The position numbers and the translations under genes were made by a program. The notes below the pieces were generated by a model. That model was not told where the DNA came from. It did no database searches and saw nothing but the letters and a program-made list of their open reading frames with translations. Below, piece after piece: positions 1 to 7,361 of a stretch of DNA of 32,943 bases. The stretch comes from Nocardiopsis alba DSM 43377 (GTDB lineage: Bacteria; Actinomycetota; Actinomycetes; Streptosporangiales; Streptosporangiaceae): NCBI RefSeq assembly GCF_000341225.1, contig NZ_ANAC01000035.1:1-32943 (forward strand). The letters run 5' to 3'. The stretch's first letter is position 1; each line of letters starts with the position of its first letter.

Positions 1-132
1 GCTAAGCTGCTCTCGGCGAGCAACTGACCTCACGTGTTGCGACGACTCCTAGAATCCGCCCGAGATGGCGGGGGTCGGTCGTGTTCGTGCACCCCTAGAG
101 TAACCGCCATACGTATCGACGCAAGGGGAGAT

Positions 133-228
133 ATGTCCGATCGTGAAGAAACGAGGACTACTCCCCAGCTCAACGGGGAAGAAGAAATTGCGTACCTCCG
201 CATCATCTCAGCCGAAATCATGATCTGA
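133..228 (+). CDS. Small hypothetical protein (31 aa)
   Basis: I do not recognise this short reading frame. An ATG at 133 follows a purine-rich AAGGGGAG ribosome-binding sequence at about 122-130, which favours this start over the upstream ATG at 34. The N-terminal half is charged and polar; the C-terminus is hydrophobic and reads LRIISAEIMI. It lies about 100 bases upstream of three DUF397 genes on the same strand, so it may be the first gene of that transcript. The good ribosome site is the only real support; it could also be a chance frame. Confidence 0.35.
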   Translation: MSDREETRTTPQLNGEEEIAYLRIISAEIMI

Positions 229-329
229 GAACACTCCCACCCCCGAGTGCACGACCTCCCTCGACTCCCCCTGAAGAAGCCCTGTTCCGCAGCAGTCAGC
301 CTCCGACCTCCGAAGAGAACGGGCAGCGC

Positions 330-506
330 ATGACCAGCGAAATCACGTGGCACAAGTCCTCCTACAGCACGGCCAACGGAAGCTGCGTCGAAGTCTCCGA
401 AGGGCACACCACCCACCTCCGCGATACTCAGAACCGCGCCCAGGCCGAACTCAGCGTCTCCAGCTCCGAGTGGACCGCCCTCCTCGACACCCTCCGAGCG
501 AACTGA
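330..506 (+). CDS. DUF397 domain protein, copy 1
   Basis: A 58-residue protein that is a complete DUF397 domain. It has the family hallmarks W-x-KSSYS near residue 7, NG-SCVEV near residue 16, the central RDTQNR and a C-terminal EWTALLDTLR. DUF397 proteins are small actinobacterial proteins usually encoded beside XRE regulators with a DUF5753 (Scr1-type) domain. The pair has been described as toxin-antitoxin-like or as a development-control module, but biochemical function is unsettled. It is the first of three tandem paralogues on this strand. The matching XRE gene is 2.5 kb away at 3491, with a CRISPR array and a kinase gene between them. The start is the ATG after a purine-rich GAAGAGAACGGG stretch. 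Confidence 0.85.
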   Translation: MTSEITWHKSSYSTANGSCVEVSEGHTTHLRDTQNRAQAELSVSSSEWTALLDTLRAN

Positions 507-584
507 TCTCCGGCGGATCACCAAGGAGCGGCAGGACCTTCTCCAAAGAGAGCTCTCCCCCCTGAGAGATCGAGGCAGCACCAC

Positions 585-764
585 ATGATGAACGAGCACT
601 GGAAGAAGTCCACCTACAGCAACGGCAACGGTGGCCAATGCGTGGAGGCCCGCGCCACCGCCCAGGGCGCCGCCGTCCGCGACACCCAACACCGCGGCCT
701 CGCCGAACTCCATCTCCCCTGCGGAGAATGGAACGCCCTGCTCGGTGCCCTCCGCACCCGCTGA
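585..764 (+). CDS. DUF397 domain protein, copy 2
   Basis: A 59-residue DUF397 protein and the most divergent of the three copies. It keeps KKSTYSNGNGGQCVEA, then VRDTQHRGLAELHLP, and ends EWNALLGALRTR. Two ATG codons stand side by side at 585 and 588; either could serve, with a GAGG sequence about 10 bases upstream. It lies 78 bases after copy 1 and 44 bases before copy 3, so the three genes are probably co-transcribed. The tandem series suggests local duplication followed by divergence, perhaps to pair with different XRE partners; this is inference. Confidence 0.85.
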   Translation: MMNEHWKKSTYSNGNGGQCVEARATAQGAAVRDTQHRGLAELHLPCGEWNALLGALRTR

Positions 765-808
765 CCCCCGAACCGGAACTCCCCCAGCCCGAAGGGAGCA
801 GACGAACC

Positions 809-988
809 ATGACCCACGAACAGCCCACGTGGCACAAGTCCAGCTACAGCGCGGCCAACGGAAGCTGTGTCGAGGTGGCGGAAGGTCGCACCACCCACAT
901 CCGTGACACCCAGAATCGCGACCTGAGCGAACTCACCCTGCCCGCTCGCGAATGGAACGCCCTGCTCAGCGCGGTCCACACGGGCTGA
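809..988 (+). CDS. DUF397 domain protein, copy 3
   Basis: A 59-residue DUF397 protein starting at the ATG that follows GAAGGGAGC, a good ribosome-binding site. Its core, WHKSSYSAANGSCVEVAEG followed by TTHIRDTQNRDLSEL, is almost the same as copy 1, so copies 1 and 3 are closer to each other than to copy 2. The C-terminus EWNALLSAV is shared with copy 2. It is the last gene of the tandem and is followed by a 13-base perfect inverted repeat (1047-1082). Longer frames over this gene start too far upstream and lack a ribosome site. Confidence 0.87.
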   Translation: MTHEQPTWHKSSYSAANGSCVEVAEGRTTHIRDTQNRDLSELTLPAREWNALLSAVHTG

Positions 989-1046
989 GCACCTCAGGCG
1001 ACGGCCGGAGCCTCGGCCTAAGCCCCCGCTCGTAGCCGTCGAGCCC

Positions 1047-1082
1047 CGAGGCCGGTCACCATGAACCACGTGACCGGCCTCG
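1047..1082 (+). terminator. Inverted repeat after the DUF397 genes
   Basis: Two 13-base perfect arms, CGAGGCCGGTCAC at 1047-1059 and its complement at 1070-1082, enclose a 10-base loop. There is no T-tract, as is common for high-GC actinobacterial terminators. Its place 58 bases after the last DUF397 stop and just before the CRISPR array fits transcription termination. Confidence 0.6.
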
Positions 1083-1119
1083 GCCACGGGCCCAAGAGCA
1101 CCCCCAACAGACCCGCGCC

Positions 1120-1706
1120 CGCCCCATCCCCCCACATGCGGAGAACAGCCCCAACCGCATTAGCAGTGCGGCGACCTCGTGGAGCTATCCCCGCCCGCGC
1201 GGAGAGCAGGGAGAGTCCCGGTGGGCTGAGTTGAAGGCCCAGGGATCATCCCCGCGTGCGCGGGGAGCAGTACGCCTTCAGCCTCTTCTTCCTCGCTCCG
1301 GCGACCCTGGCGGGTCCATCCCCGCGTGCGCGGGGAGCAGGATCCGGAACTCGCCGCGTTCGCGGAGACGGTGGGTCCATCCCCGCGTGCGCGGGGAGCA
1401 GACACTCGCACGGGGGAGATTCGCCGCCGCACGGGGTCCATCCCCGCGTGCGCGGGGAGCAGGTTGACCCTGATCATCTTGGTTTCGACGGTGCGGGTCC
1501 ATCCCCGCGTGCGCGGGGAGCAGATCCGAAGATCCTCACAGATCATCGACGCACTGGGTCCATCCCCGCGTGCGCGGGGAGCAGCGCCGTCTGCTGCCCA
1601 TAGGGCGCGTAGGTCCGGGTCCATCCCCGCGTGCGCGGGGAGCAGGCGATCAGCATGGCGGTCGCCGCCGCGGACGAGGGTCCATCCCCGCGTGCGCGGG
1701 GAGCAG
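1120..1706 (-). CRISPR. CRISPR array 1, type I-E-like (8 good plus 2 decayed repeats)
   Basis: Repeats of 29 bases with core CATCCCCGCGTGCGCGGGG and ending GAGCAG on the plus strand. Their last bases fall at 1270, 1340, 1401, 1462, 1523, 1584, 1645 and 1706, a 61-base period with 32-base spacers. A degenerate repeat ends at 1209 and a heavily decayed one at 1148, both still in the 61-base register. One spacer (1271-1311) is 41 bases. On the minus strand the repeat begins CTGCTCCCCGCGC and ends GGGGATGGACCC, the form of type I-E repeats, so transcription is leftward and the newest spacer is at the right. The crRNA handle side here is ATGGACCC, different from arrays 2 to 4. Confidence 0.97.
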
Positions 1707-1780
1707 CTCCCTGACCTGCAACGCTATCCCGACCGACCCGTCATTTCTGCAAGTTGTTGAGAAACAGACAAAACCGACAC
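1707..1780 (-). promoter_or_regulatory. CRISPR leader of array 1
   Basis: The sequence touching the last repeat contains CTGACCTGCAACGCTATCCC and, further right, GAGAAACAGACAAAACCGAC. The same two blocks follow arrays 2, 3 and 4 at the same spacing. It is AT-rich relative to its surroundings, as leaders are, and would carry the promoter and the spacer-integration anchor. Confidence 0.88.
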
Positions 1781-1810
1781 CCCTCGATCTCTACGAGAGT
1801 CCCTTACCGA

Positions 1811-2590
1811 TCAGCGTAGGCACTCCACCCAAGCATCCGCTGCCTTGGACAACGCCCCCAACCACCCCTCCTCGGGCCGAGAGCGGGCGAACTCCTCATA
1901 CATCCGAGCATTCACCAATGCGCACACCCACCGCTCCCGCTCCGACGCCATCTCCCACGCCTTCAGACTCGACACCCACTCCAGCGCCGACTCGGGCATG
2001 TGGCCGGCCGATACCAACTGCACACCGAGCATGGTCGGCATCAACGCGGCGCAGGCCCGGGTCGGCCAATCCCAATCCACCACCCACCCCCGGCCCTGGG
2101 CGTCGAGAAGAATGTTGCGGCCGTGCATGTCGGCGTGGGTCAGAGCATCCCCCCGCAGAGCCGGGATCTCCTCCTGGGTGGCGAACCGGTCCCAGCGGGT
2201 ATCGACCCATGTGGCCGCCACCTCTGGCAGCCCAAGGGTGGTGATGCGGTCGACCGCCGCGAACGCCGCCTCCAGATCGGGTGAGCCCGGAGCCAGATCA
2301 CTGGGCCGGGCGTCGAGTGCTTCGGTCACGACCACGACCCACCCCTCGTCCTCGACGTGGAACAGATGTCGCGGGGCCACATCGGCCAGGTAAGGACCGA
2401 TCAACGCCTCCCGGCGGGCCGCGGCACGGGCTCCTCCGGGTCGGTTCGGTGTGGCCTTGACGAAGAAGCGCTCCCCGTGGTCGTTCTCGACGATCGCCGT
2501 GGAGGCCGTCCCGTAGCCACCCGTGGTGGGTTTGACGACGAGACCGGCTCCCAGCCGAGGTTCGACGAGGGCGATGATGTCCTGGTTCAT
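1811..2590 (-). CDS. Phosphotransferase of the aminoglycoside phosphotransferase (APH)/choline kinase fold
   Basis: A 259-residue small kinase. Visible motifs are an N-terminal lobe with FFVKAT (probable ATP-binding lysine) and RREALIGPYL (glutamate partner). The catalytic loop THADMHGRNIL matches the H-x-D-x4-N Brenner pattern, and the metal-binding segment is VVDWDWP. Families with this pattern phosphorylate small hydroxyl substrates such as aminoglycosides, choline or sugars; the substrate cannot be told from sequence. I prefer the ATG at 2590 because AGGACGTG stands just upstream; an in-frame ATG 15 codons earlier lacks a clear site. The stop is about 30 bases beyond the leader of array 1, and the divergent array 2740-2951 lies just upstream, so this gene is enclosed by CRISPR elements. 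Confidence 0.8.
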   Translation of the reverse strand: MNQDIIALVEPRLGAGLVVKPTTGGYGTASTAIVENDHGERFFVKATPNRPGGARAAARREALIGPYLADVAPRHLFHVEDEGWVVVVTEALDARPSDLAPGSPDLEAAFAAVDRITTLGLPEVAATWVDTRWDRFATQEEIPALRGDALTHADMHGRNILLDAQGRGWVVDWDWPTRACAALMPTMLGVQLVSAGHMPESALEWVSSLKAWEMASERERWVCALVNARMYEEFARSRPEEGWLGALSKAADAWVECLR

Positions 2591-2739
2591 AATCACGTCC
2601 TGGGCGGGCACCAACTCAAAGGGCCCGGCCTGCACTCGGAATCAGGGGCACATTCCACGATGACGTGGCCGTAGCCACCATCACCGCGCTTCCCGTCGAC
2701 CGTGACCACTTCGAGAACGGCCACCACCACGACCTGTCC

Positions 2740-2951
2740 TTGGAAGTCCCCACATGCGCGGGGAGTAGGGGCCGATGACCGTCAGCCTCAAGAGCGTGGA
2801 GGGGGCATCCCCGAGTGCGCGGGGCTCAGGCCATCTGCACACCGGCCTCCGGGTAGACGCCCGGTCCATCCCCACGTACGTGGGGCTCAGGCACCGACCG
2901 TGGCGGACATGGTCGTGGAACTTGGTCCATCCCCACGTGCGCGGGGCTCAG
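2740..2951 (-). CRISPR. Divergent short CRISPR array 1b (4 repeats)
   Basis: Four repeats with the GGGG block at 2760, 2821, 2882 and 2943, exactly 61 bases apart. The repeat differs from the main class: its core is CATCCCCACGTACGTGGGG or close variants, and it ends GGGGCTCAGG rather than GGGGAGCAG. The leftmost copy is the most changed (GGGGAGTAGG), the same polarity of decay as in the other arrays. The sequence to its right holds TGACCTGC five bases after the last repeat, as the main leaders do. It reads as an older or separately evolving array of the same type. Confidence 0.88.
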
Positions 2952-3248
2952 GAAAATGACCTGCGGAAACAGAAGCCGTTATCTTCCCGCAACCTGAAAG
3001 TTGAAGCAACTTCCATTCTCTGATCATCCCTACCACACCCCCGCAGGACCGACCAGAATTCACGAACACCTCATCACCATCGGGGCACCGATAGCCCGAC
3101 CTTCCTCCACCTCTCTCCGCCTACACGAGCCACCCATACTCCTCAGCAACGACGCTGGCAGTCCGGACGTTGCGCGAGATTGCGGCCGCCCTTCTCCACA
3201 GCCCCTGTCGCGGTCGACCACCGCTCGACATACTCCAGACAGATCACT
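2952..3248. other. Diverged leader and unassigned sequence
   Basis: The first 60 bases after the array are AT-richer. They hold TGACCTGC, then GAAACAG and AAGTTGAAG, scattered counterparts of blocks in the main leader, so this is probably a diverged leader. From about 3020 to 3248 I see no gene I can support on either strand. Confidence 0.4.
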
Positions 3249-3494
3249 CTGAGCCCCCCGAGGGATAACAGGTCCGACCTCGTCACCGGAGAAGACTTCG
3301 ACGACCTCTTCCGCCGCTAACAGCACACCTTCTAGCGACTGGAGACCCGTGCCTTCTACGGCGTCCTCCACGAGAACGAATCCTCCCAACGATGGCCGAC
3401 CGGCGACGGCTCCGACCTGGAGTCGTTCACACCGTGGCTCACGATGATGCGCCCCGAACTCGCCACCGACGAACGCATGGAAAGAGTGCGATGA
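3249..3494 (+). pseudogene. Remnant of a DUF6879-like gene
   Basis: One frame reads LVTGEDFDDLFRR, a stop, QHTF, a stop, then RLETRAFYGVLHENESSQRW and on to SFTPWLTMMRPELATDERMERVR before a final stop. The parts resemble the N-terminal half of actinobacterial DUF6879 proteins, which open with a short acidic-aromatic segment leading into RLET and reach a basic RMxRVR block about 60 residues later. Intact members often lie upstream of XRE/DUF397 pairs, as here. Two in-frame stops and loss of the rest of the domain mark it as decayed. Its last codons overlap the ATG of the XRE gene in an ATGA. The family assignment is from memory of the pattern and is moderate. Confidence 0.5.
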
Positions 3495-4330
3495 CCGACT
3501 ACCAGACGGCCCGTGTCTCCCTCGGCGTTCGACTCCGCGAACTCCGCGAGGAGGCCGGGCTGTCCGGGCGCGAACTCGCCTCCCGAGCGGGATGGCATCC
3601 CTCCAAGGTCTCCCGCCTGGAACGCGGAAACCAGACCGCGGCCGTCGCCGACCTGCGCCGGTGGGCGTGGTTGTGCGGGCGCCAGGACGCGATCGAAGGG
3701 CTCATCGCCCAGCTCGGAGCGTTGGAGACGCACTACACCGGTTGGCGGCGCAGTCTCGCGGCGGGCAACCGGGCGCGCCAGCAGAACGCCATCGAGATGG
3801 AGAGCCGGACCGGAACGCTGGGGATCTTCGAGTCGGTGTGCGTTCCCGGGATCCTCCAGACCCCCGACTACGCCCGGATGATGCTACGCAAGGCCGCGGA
3901 GCTCTACGGGACGCCGACCGATATCGAGGACGGCGTACGCAAGCGCATGGAACGGCGTTCGATCCTGGACGTGCGACGCCAGGGGCTACGGATCCTGCTG
4001 TGGGAACCCGCGCTGTACACACGCCAGGCCGGCAGGCGAGTCCAGGCCGACCAACTCGATCACCTCGCCGCATGTGTGCGCACCGGGCGGGGACGTATCG
4101 GGATCGTGCCCCTGGGGACCGCGCTGTCGGCCTCACCTGTGCACGGCTTTTGGATCTACGACGACGAACGGGTGATCGTGGAGACCATCGGCGCGGAGCT
4201 GGACCTGACCGACGACGACGCGGTCGAGCCCTACCGTCGAGTGTTCGACTCCATGGACCGCGACGCGGTGAACGGCAAAGCCGCCCTGGACCTGGTGCTA
4301 CGCGCCCGTGATCGCCTGAAAGGCGAATGA
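3491..4330 (+). CDS. XRE-family regulator with C-terminal DUF5753 (Scr1-type) domain
   Basis: A 279-residue DNA-binding protein. Residues 8-62 form a Cro/C1 helix-turn-helix: LRELREEAGLSGRELA, then WHPSKVSRLERGNQT. Residues about 85-270 form the DUF5753 domain, with the typical FESVCVPGILQTPDYAR near residue 115 and RRSILD-x-RRQ near 155. Proteins of this type regulate development or accompany DUF397 partners, which here lie at 330-988. I chose the ATG at 3491 because it overlaps the stop of the preceding remnant and begins just before the HTH; longer in-frame starts run through the remnant. It ends 9 bases before a decayed CRISPR repeat of array 2, so array 2 begins directly at its 3' end. 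Confidence 0.9.
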   Translation: MTDYQTARVSLGVRLRELREEAGLSGRELASRAGWHPSKVSRLERGNQTAAVADLRRWAWLCGRQDAIEGLIAQLGALETHYTGWRRSLAAGNRARQQNAIEMESRTGTLGIFESVCVPGILQTPDYARMMLRKAAELYGTPTDIEDGVRKRMERRSILDVRRQGLRILLWEPALYTRQAGRRVQADQLDHLAACVRTGRGRIGIVPLGTALSASPVHGFWIYDDERVIVETIGAELDLTDDDAVEPYRRVFDSMDRDAVNGKAALDLVLRARDRLKGE

Positions 4331-4401
4331 TCCGGCCAGGGGCATCCGCGCCTACGTGTGGGGACAACCGGGTTCTACAACTGCTTCGGACAAAGCGAGA
4401 T

Positions 4402-5157
4402 CAACGCACCCCCACGTGCGTGGGGCTCAGGCAGTACCAACGGGGGAAAGCATGGCCCGCAGCGGTCCATCCCCACGTGCGCGGGGAGCAGCGGCGGGCG
4501 CGCCGGCAAGCCCAGGTCGACGAGGAGTCATCCCCGCGTGCGCGGGGAGCAGGACCCCAAGTTGGACGCCATCACGCGGACCGCGGGGTCATCCCCGCGT
4601 GCGCGGGGAGCAGCGATGCGGGACCTGATCCGTCACGGAGAACTGAAGGGGCCATCCCCGCGTGCGCGGGGAGCAGCTCCGTGCGGTGGAGACGGGTGGG
4701 GTGGCGGAGGGGCCATCCCCGCGTGCGCGGGGAGCGGTAGGACGCGCGGGCCTTCACAGCCCGGGGTCATCCCCGCGTGCGCGGGGAGCAGGTCACGGGC
4801 GGCGCCACCCTCGACCCGGTCGGGGGGTCATCCCCGCGTGCGCGGGGAGCAGGAACTCCACGACAACGCCGCCCACCTTCCGGGGGGGTCATCCCCGCGT
4901 GCGCGGGGAGCAGCTGTTGTACCCCGGCGACCTCCAGGACGAGGAGGGGTCATCCCCGCGTGCGCGGGGAGCAGCTGGGACGTGGCCGAGGCGCTGGCCG
5001 AGGACGGGGGTCATCCCCGCGTGCGCGGGGAGCAGGCTTGGCGTAGGTGCTCTTGCCCGAGCCCGAGGGGGTCATCCCCGCGTGCGCGGGGAGCAGGACG
5101 GACCCCGGGCCGCGTCGACGAGACCTGTGGGGTCATCCCCGCGTGCGCGGGGAGCAG
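4402..5157 (-). CRISPR. CRISPR array 2, type I-E-like (13 repeats)
   Basis: Repeats end at 4430, 4491, 4552, 4613, 4676, 4737, 4791, 4852, 4913, 4974, 5035, 5096 and 5157. The usual unit is 61 bases. Exceptions are a 34-base spacer before the repeat ending 4676 and a 25-base spacer (4738-4762). The first repeat is of the GGGGCTCAGG class seen in array 1b, and the second has CCACG in place of CCGCG. The repeat ending 4737 has GAGCGG for GAGCAG. A further decayed unit can be seen at about 4339-4367, ending GTGTGGGGAC. The rest are uniform with handle side ATGACCCC. Transcription is leftward from the leader at the right end. Confidence 0.97.
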
Positions 5158-5231
5158 CTTTCTGACCTGCAACGCTATCCCGCCCGACCCATCATTTCCG
5201 CACGTTGTCGAGAAACAGACAAAACCGACAC
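5158..5231 (-). promoter_or_regulatory. CRISPR leader of array 2
   Basis: It repeats the leader of array 1 nearly base for base, with the blocks CTGACCTGCAACGCTATCCC and GAGAAACAGACAAAACCGAC. Similarity to the array 3 and 4 leaders continues weakly to about 5272, through a C-rich stretch with CCACTCCC. Bases 5273-5360 hold nothing I can assign. Confidence 0.88.
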
Positions 5232-5360
5232 CGCCTCAACCATCCACCCGAACACCACTCCCTCAGCCTAGACATCCTTGCGAGAAGCAGAGGCGAAGTC
5301 TTGGAGCCCATCCTCGCGCGCAGTACTCAGGTCGGTGTGGCGCCACCACTCCGTGCCGCC

Positions 5361-6065
5361 TCAGACCGAATACCCGAAGAAAGGGTGGTAGGCGACGTCT
5401 TCCCTTCCTTCGAGAGCGTTCGTGACCGCGGCGCCGAGGCTGTTGAGGATGTGGGAGCGCACCAGCGCGGCCGCGGCGGCACCATCACCGCTGACGACGA
5501 GCTCCAGGATCTCGTGGTGCTGGTTCTGGTCGATGGTGCGCGGCTCGGCGCCCGCGGGCAGTTCCAGGCCGATCCGCCGGTACCGGTCGGTCTTGTCCCA
5601 CAGGTCGTCCAGAAGCCTGATCATCACGTTGTTATGGGAGGCCGTATAGATCGCCCGGTGGAAGGCCCTATGCGCCACGATGGCCTCCTCTCCCCAGGTG
5701 CGGGTCACCGGAAGGAGCGCGTCGGCCGCCGCTCTCATCGCGGCTATCTCTCGTTCCGTCCGGCGCAGCGCGGCGAGCTCGGTGGCGGAGGGTTCCAGCG
5801 AGAAACGGGCCTCCAGCAGCTCACGTGCTTCGAACGCGCTCATGGGTGCCACGCGAACGTCTCGGTGGGTCTCCATCACGACCCAGTCCTCACTGGCCAG
5901 CCGCCTGACCGCCTCACGAAGAGGGGTGATGCTCATCCCCATCTCCTCCGCCAGCTCGTACTGCGACAGGCGTGATCCCGGGGCGAGCTCACCCGAGGTG
6001 ATGCGGCGGCGCAGCTCGGTATAGGCCAGACCACCCTTGCTGGAGAAGACGTTCGGGCTGCTCAT
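5361..6065 (-). CDS. GntR-family regulator, FCD (FadR) subgroup, of the D-tartrate module
   Basis: A 234-residue repressor-type regulator. Residues about 12-75 are a GntR winged helix: YTELRRRITSGELAPGSRLS, then ELAEEMGMSITPLREAVRRL. The C-terminal FCD domain has the metal-ligand pattern AHRAFHRAIYTASHN and, later, DQNQHHEILE. FCD domains bind small carboxylic acids. The gene is divergent from the tartrate dehydratase, with about 115 bases between starts, so it probably controls that gene and the transporter in response to tartrate or a product. The start at 6065 follows AGAGAGG; a start 10 codons earlier is less likely. Twin CTTATAAG boxes lie in the shared promoter region. Confidence 0.88.
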   Translation of the reverse strand: MSSPNVFSSKGGLAYTELRRRITSGELAPGSRLSQYELAEEMGMSITPLREAVRRLASEDWVVMETHRDVRVAPMSAFEARELLEARFSLEPSATELAALRRTEREIAAMRAAADALLPVTRTWGEEAIVAHRAFHRAIYTASHNNVMIRLLDDLWDKTDRYRRIGLELPAGAEPRTIDQNQHHEILELVVSGDGAAAAALVRSHILNSLGAAVTNALEGREDVAYHPFFGYSV

Positions 6066-6136
6066 CGTGACCTCTCTCACAAGATCTTCCCCCACGGGCT
6101 TGTGACCCCCATCTCAGCCATTATAGGGTCCGAATA

Positions 6137-6156
6137 ACTTATAAGTACCTTATAAG
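6137..6156. promoter_or_regulatory. Probable GntR operator, twin CTTATAAG palindromes
   Basis: Two perfect 8-base palindromes CTTATAAG stand at 6138-6145 and 6149-6156, 11 bases apart centre to centre, about one helical turn. The first is part of the larger palindrome ACTTATAAGT. They are a sharp AT-rich island in the gap between the divergent GntR and dehydratase genes. AT-rich symmetry beside a GntR gene suggests its binding site; they may also overlap the -10 region. Confidence 0.6.
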
Positions 6157-6180
6157 ATCCGTTTCCGCAGGAAGAGACCC

Positions 6181-7347
6181 ATGCGAATCGTTTCCGCCCA
6201 CGCCGGCACCATCCCGATCAGCTCGTCGATGCGCAACGCCTACATCGACTTCAGCAAGATGGACTGCACGATCCTGGCCTTGGTCAGTGATGTCGTGGTC
6301 GACGGCAGGCCGCTGGTGGGATATGGCTTCAGCTCCAACGGCCGGTACAACGCCACGGCCATCCTGAACGAGCGGATGCTGCCCCGACTGCTCGACGCCA
6401 CGGCCGAGGACCTCCTCGACGAGGACGGCGGACTCTCGCCCGCCAAGGCGTGGGACGTCATGATGAGCAACGAGAAGCCCGGTGGACACGGTGAACGCTC
6501 CGTCGCCGTCGGCGTGGTGGACATGGCTCTGCACGACCTGTCGGCCAAGGCCGCGGGCGTACCGCTGTATCGGTGGCTCTCCGATCACTACGGTGACGGC
6601 GCCCCGGACGAGGACGTCTTCGTCTACGCCGCCGGCGGCTACTACGCGCCCGGCAAGACCCTGGGGGACCTCCAAGACGAGATGCGGGGCTTTCTCGACG
6701 CCGGCTACGAGGTCGTCAAGATGAAGATCGGCGGCGCCGATCTGGCCGAGGACCTCGAGCGCATCGAGGCGGTCATCGACGTCCTGGACGGCGACGGGTC
6801 CCGGCTGATGGTGGACGTCAACGGAAAGTTCGACCTGCGGACCGCCCTGGAGTACGGCCGGGCCCTGGACCAGTACGGCCTCTTCTGGTACGAGGAGGTC
6901 GGCGACCCGCTGGACTACGCGCTGAACGCGACCCTGTCCGAGAACTACCGCAACCCCATCGCGACCGGAGAGAACCTGTTCTCCCTCCAGGACGCCCGGA
7001 ACCTGATCCGCTACGGCGGAATGCGCCCGGACCGGGATTTCCTCCAGGTCGATCCGGCACTGAGCTACGGCCTGACGGAGTACCGCCGGATCCTGGACAT
7101 GCTCGCCCTGCACGGTTGGTCCTCCCGCCGATGCATTCCGCACGGTGGGCACCAGTTCTCGCTGCACATCGCCGCGGCCCTCAAGCTCGGCGGCAACGAG
7201 TCCTACCCCGGAGAGTTCCAGCCCACGGGCGGCTTCACCGACGACGCGGTGATCACCCGTGGCCGCGTAGCGCCGGGCGACCTCCCGGGCATCGGCCTCG
7301 AGGGCAAGGCGGAGTTCTACAAGGTCCTCCGGGACCTGCACGGTTGA
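6181..7347 (+). CDS. tarD: D(-)-tartrate dehydratase, enolase superfamily
   Basis: A 388-residue cytoplasmic enzyme that would dehydrate D-tartrate to oxaloacetate using Mg2+. It follows the Bradyrhizobium D-tartrate dehydratase closely as I recall it, including RNAYIDFSKM near the start, NEKPGGHGERSVAVG near residue 97 and YAAGGYYAPGK near 149. Active-site elements are in order: the K-M-K pair at 180-182, Mg2+ ligands D212 (VDVNGKF), E238/E239 (WYEEVGDP) and E264 (ATGENLFS), and the catalytic histidine in CIPHGGHQ at about 321. These sit one or two residues from the known positions K184, D213, E239, E265 and H322. GGAGA-type sequence lies just upstream (CAGGAAGAGACCC). The divergent GntR gene and the downstream carboxylate transporter support a tartrate-use pathway. 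Confidence 0.9.
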   Translation: MRIVSAHAGTIPISSSMRNAYIDFSKMDCTILALVSDVVVDGRPLVGYGFSSNGRYNATAILNERMLPRLLDATAEDLLDEDGGLSPAKAWDVMMSNEKPGGHGERSVAVGVVDMALHDLSAKAAGVPLYRWLSDHYGDGAPDEDVFVYAAGGYYAPGKTLGDLQDEMRGFLDAGYEVVKMKIGGADLAEDLERIEAVIDVLDGDGSRLMVDVNGKFDLRTALEYGRALDQYGLFWYEEVGDPLDYALNATLSENYRNPIATGENLFSLQDARNLIRYGGMRPDRDFLQVDPALSYGLTEYRRILDMLALHGWSSRRCIPHGGHQFSLHIAAALKLGGNESYPGEFQPTGGFTDDAVITRGRVAPGDLPGIGLEGKAEFYKVLRDLHG

Positions 7348-7361
7348 CCGTCCGAGACCGA

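Noticed and set aside
1..27. Possible end of a gene (AKLLSASN, stop) at the left edge
   Set aside because: Only eight codons are visible; no family can be judged.
3001..3252. 83-codon plus-strand frame before the DUF6879 remnant
   Set aside because: No ribosome site, Ser/Pro/Thr-rich and no recognisable pattern.
4358..5425. Long open frames through the CRISPR arrays (up to 355 codons), with repeating IPACAGS, SSPRARGA and HPRVRGEQ peptides
   Set aside because: The repeat has no stop in any plus-strand frame, so frames stay open by default. The peptide cycles through three readings because 61 is not a multiple of three. No ribosome sites or domains.
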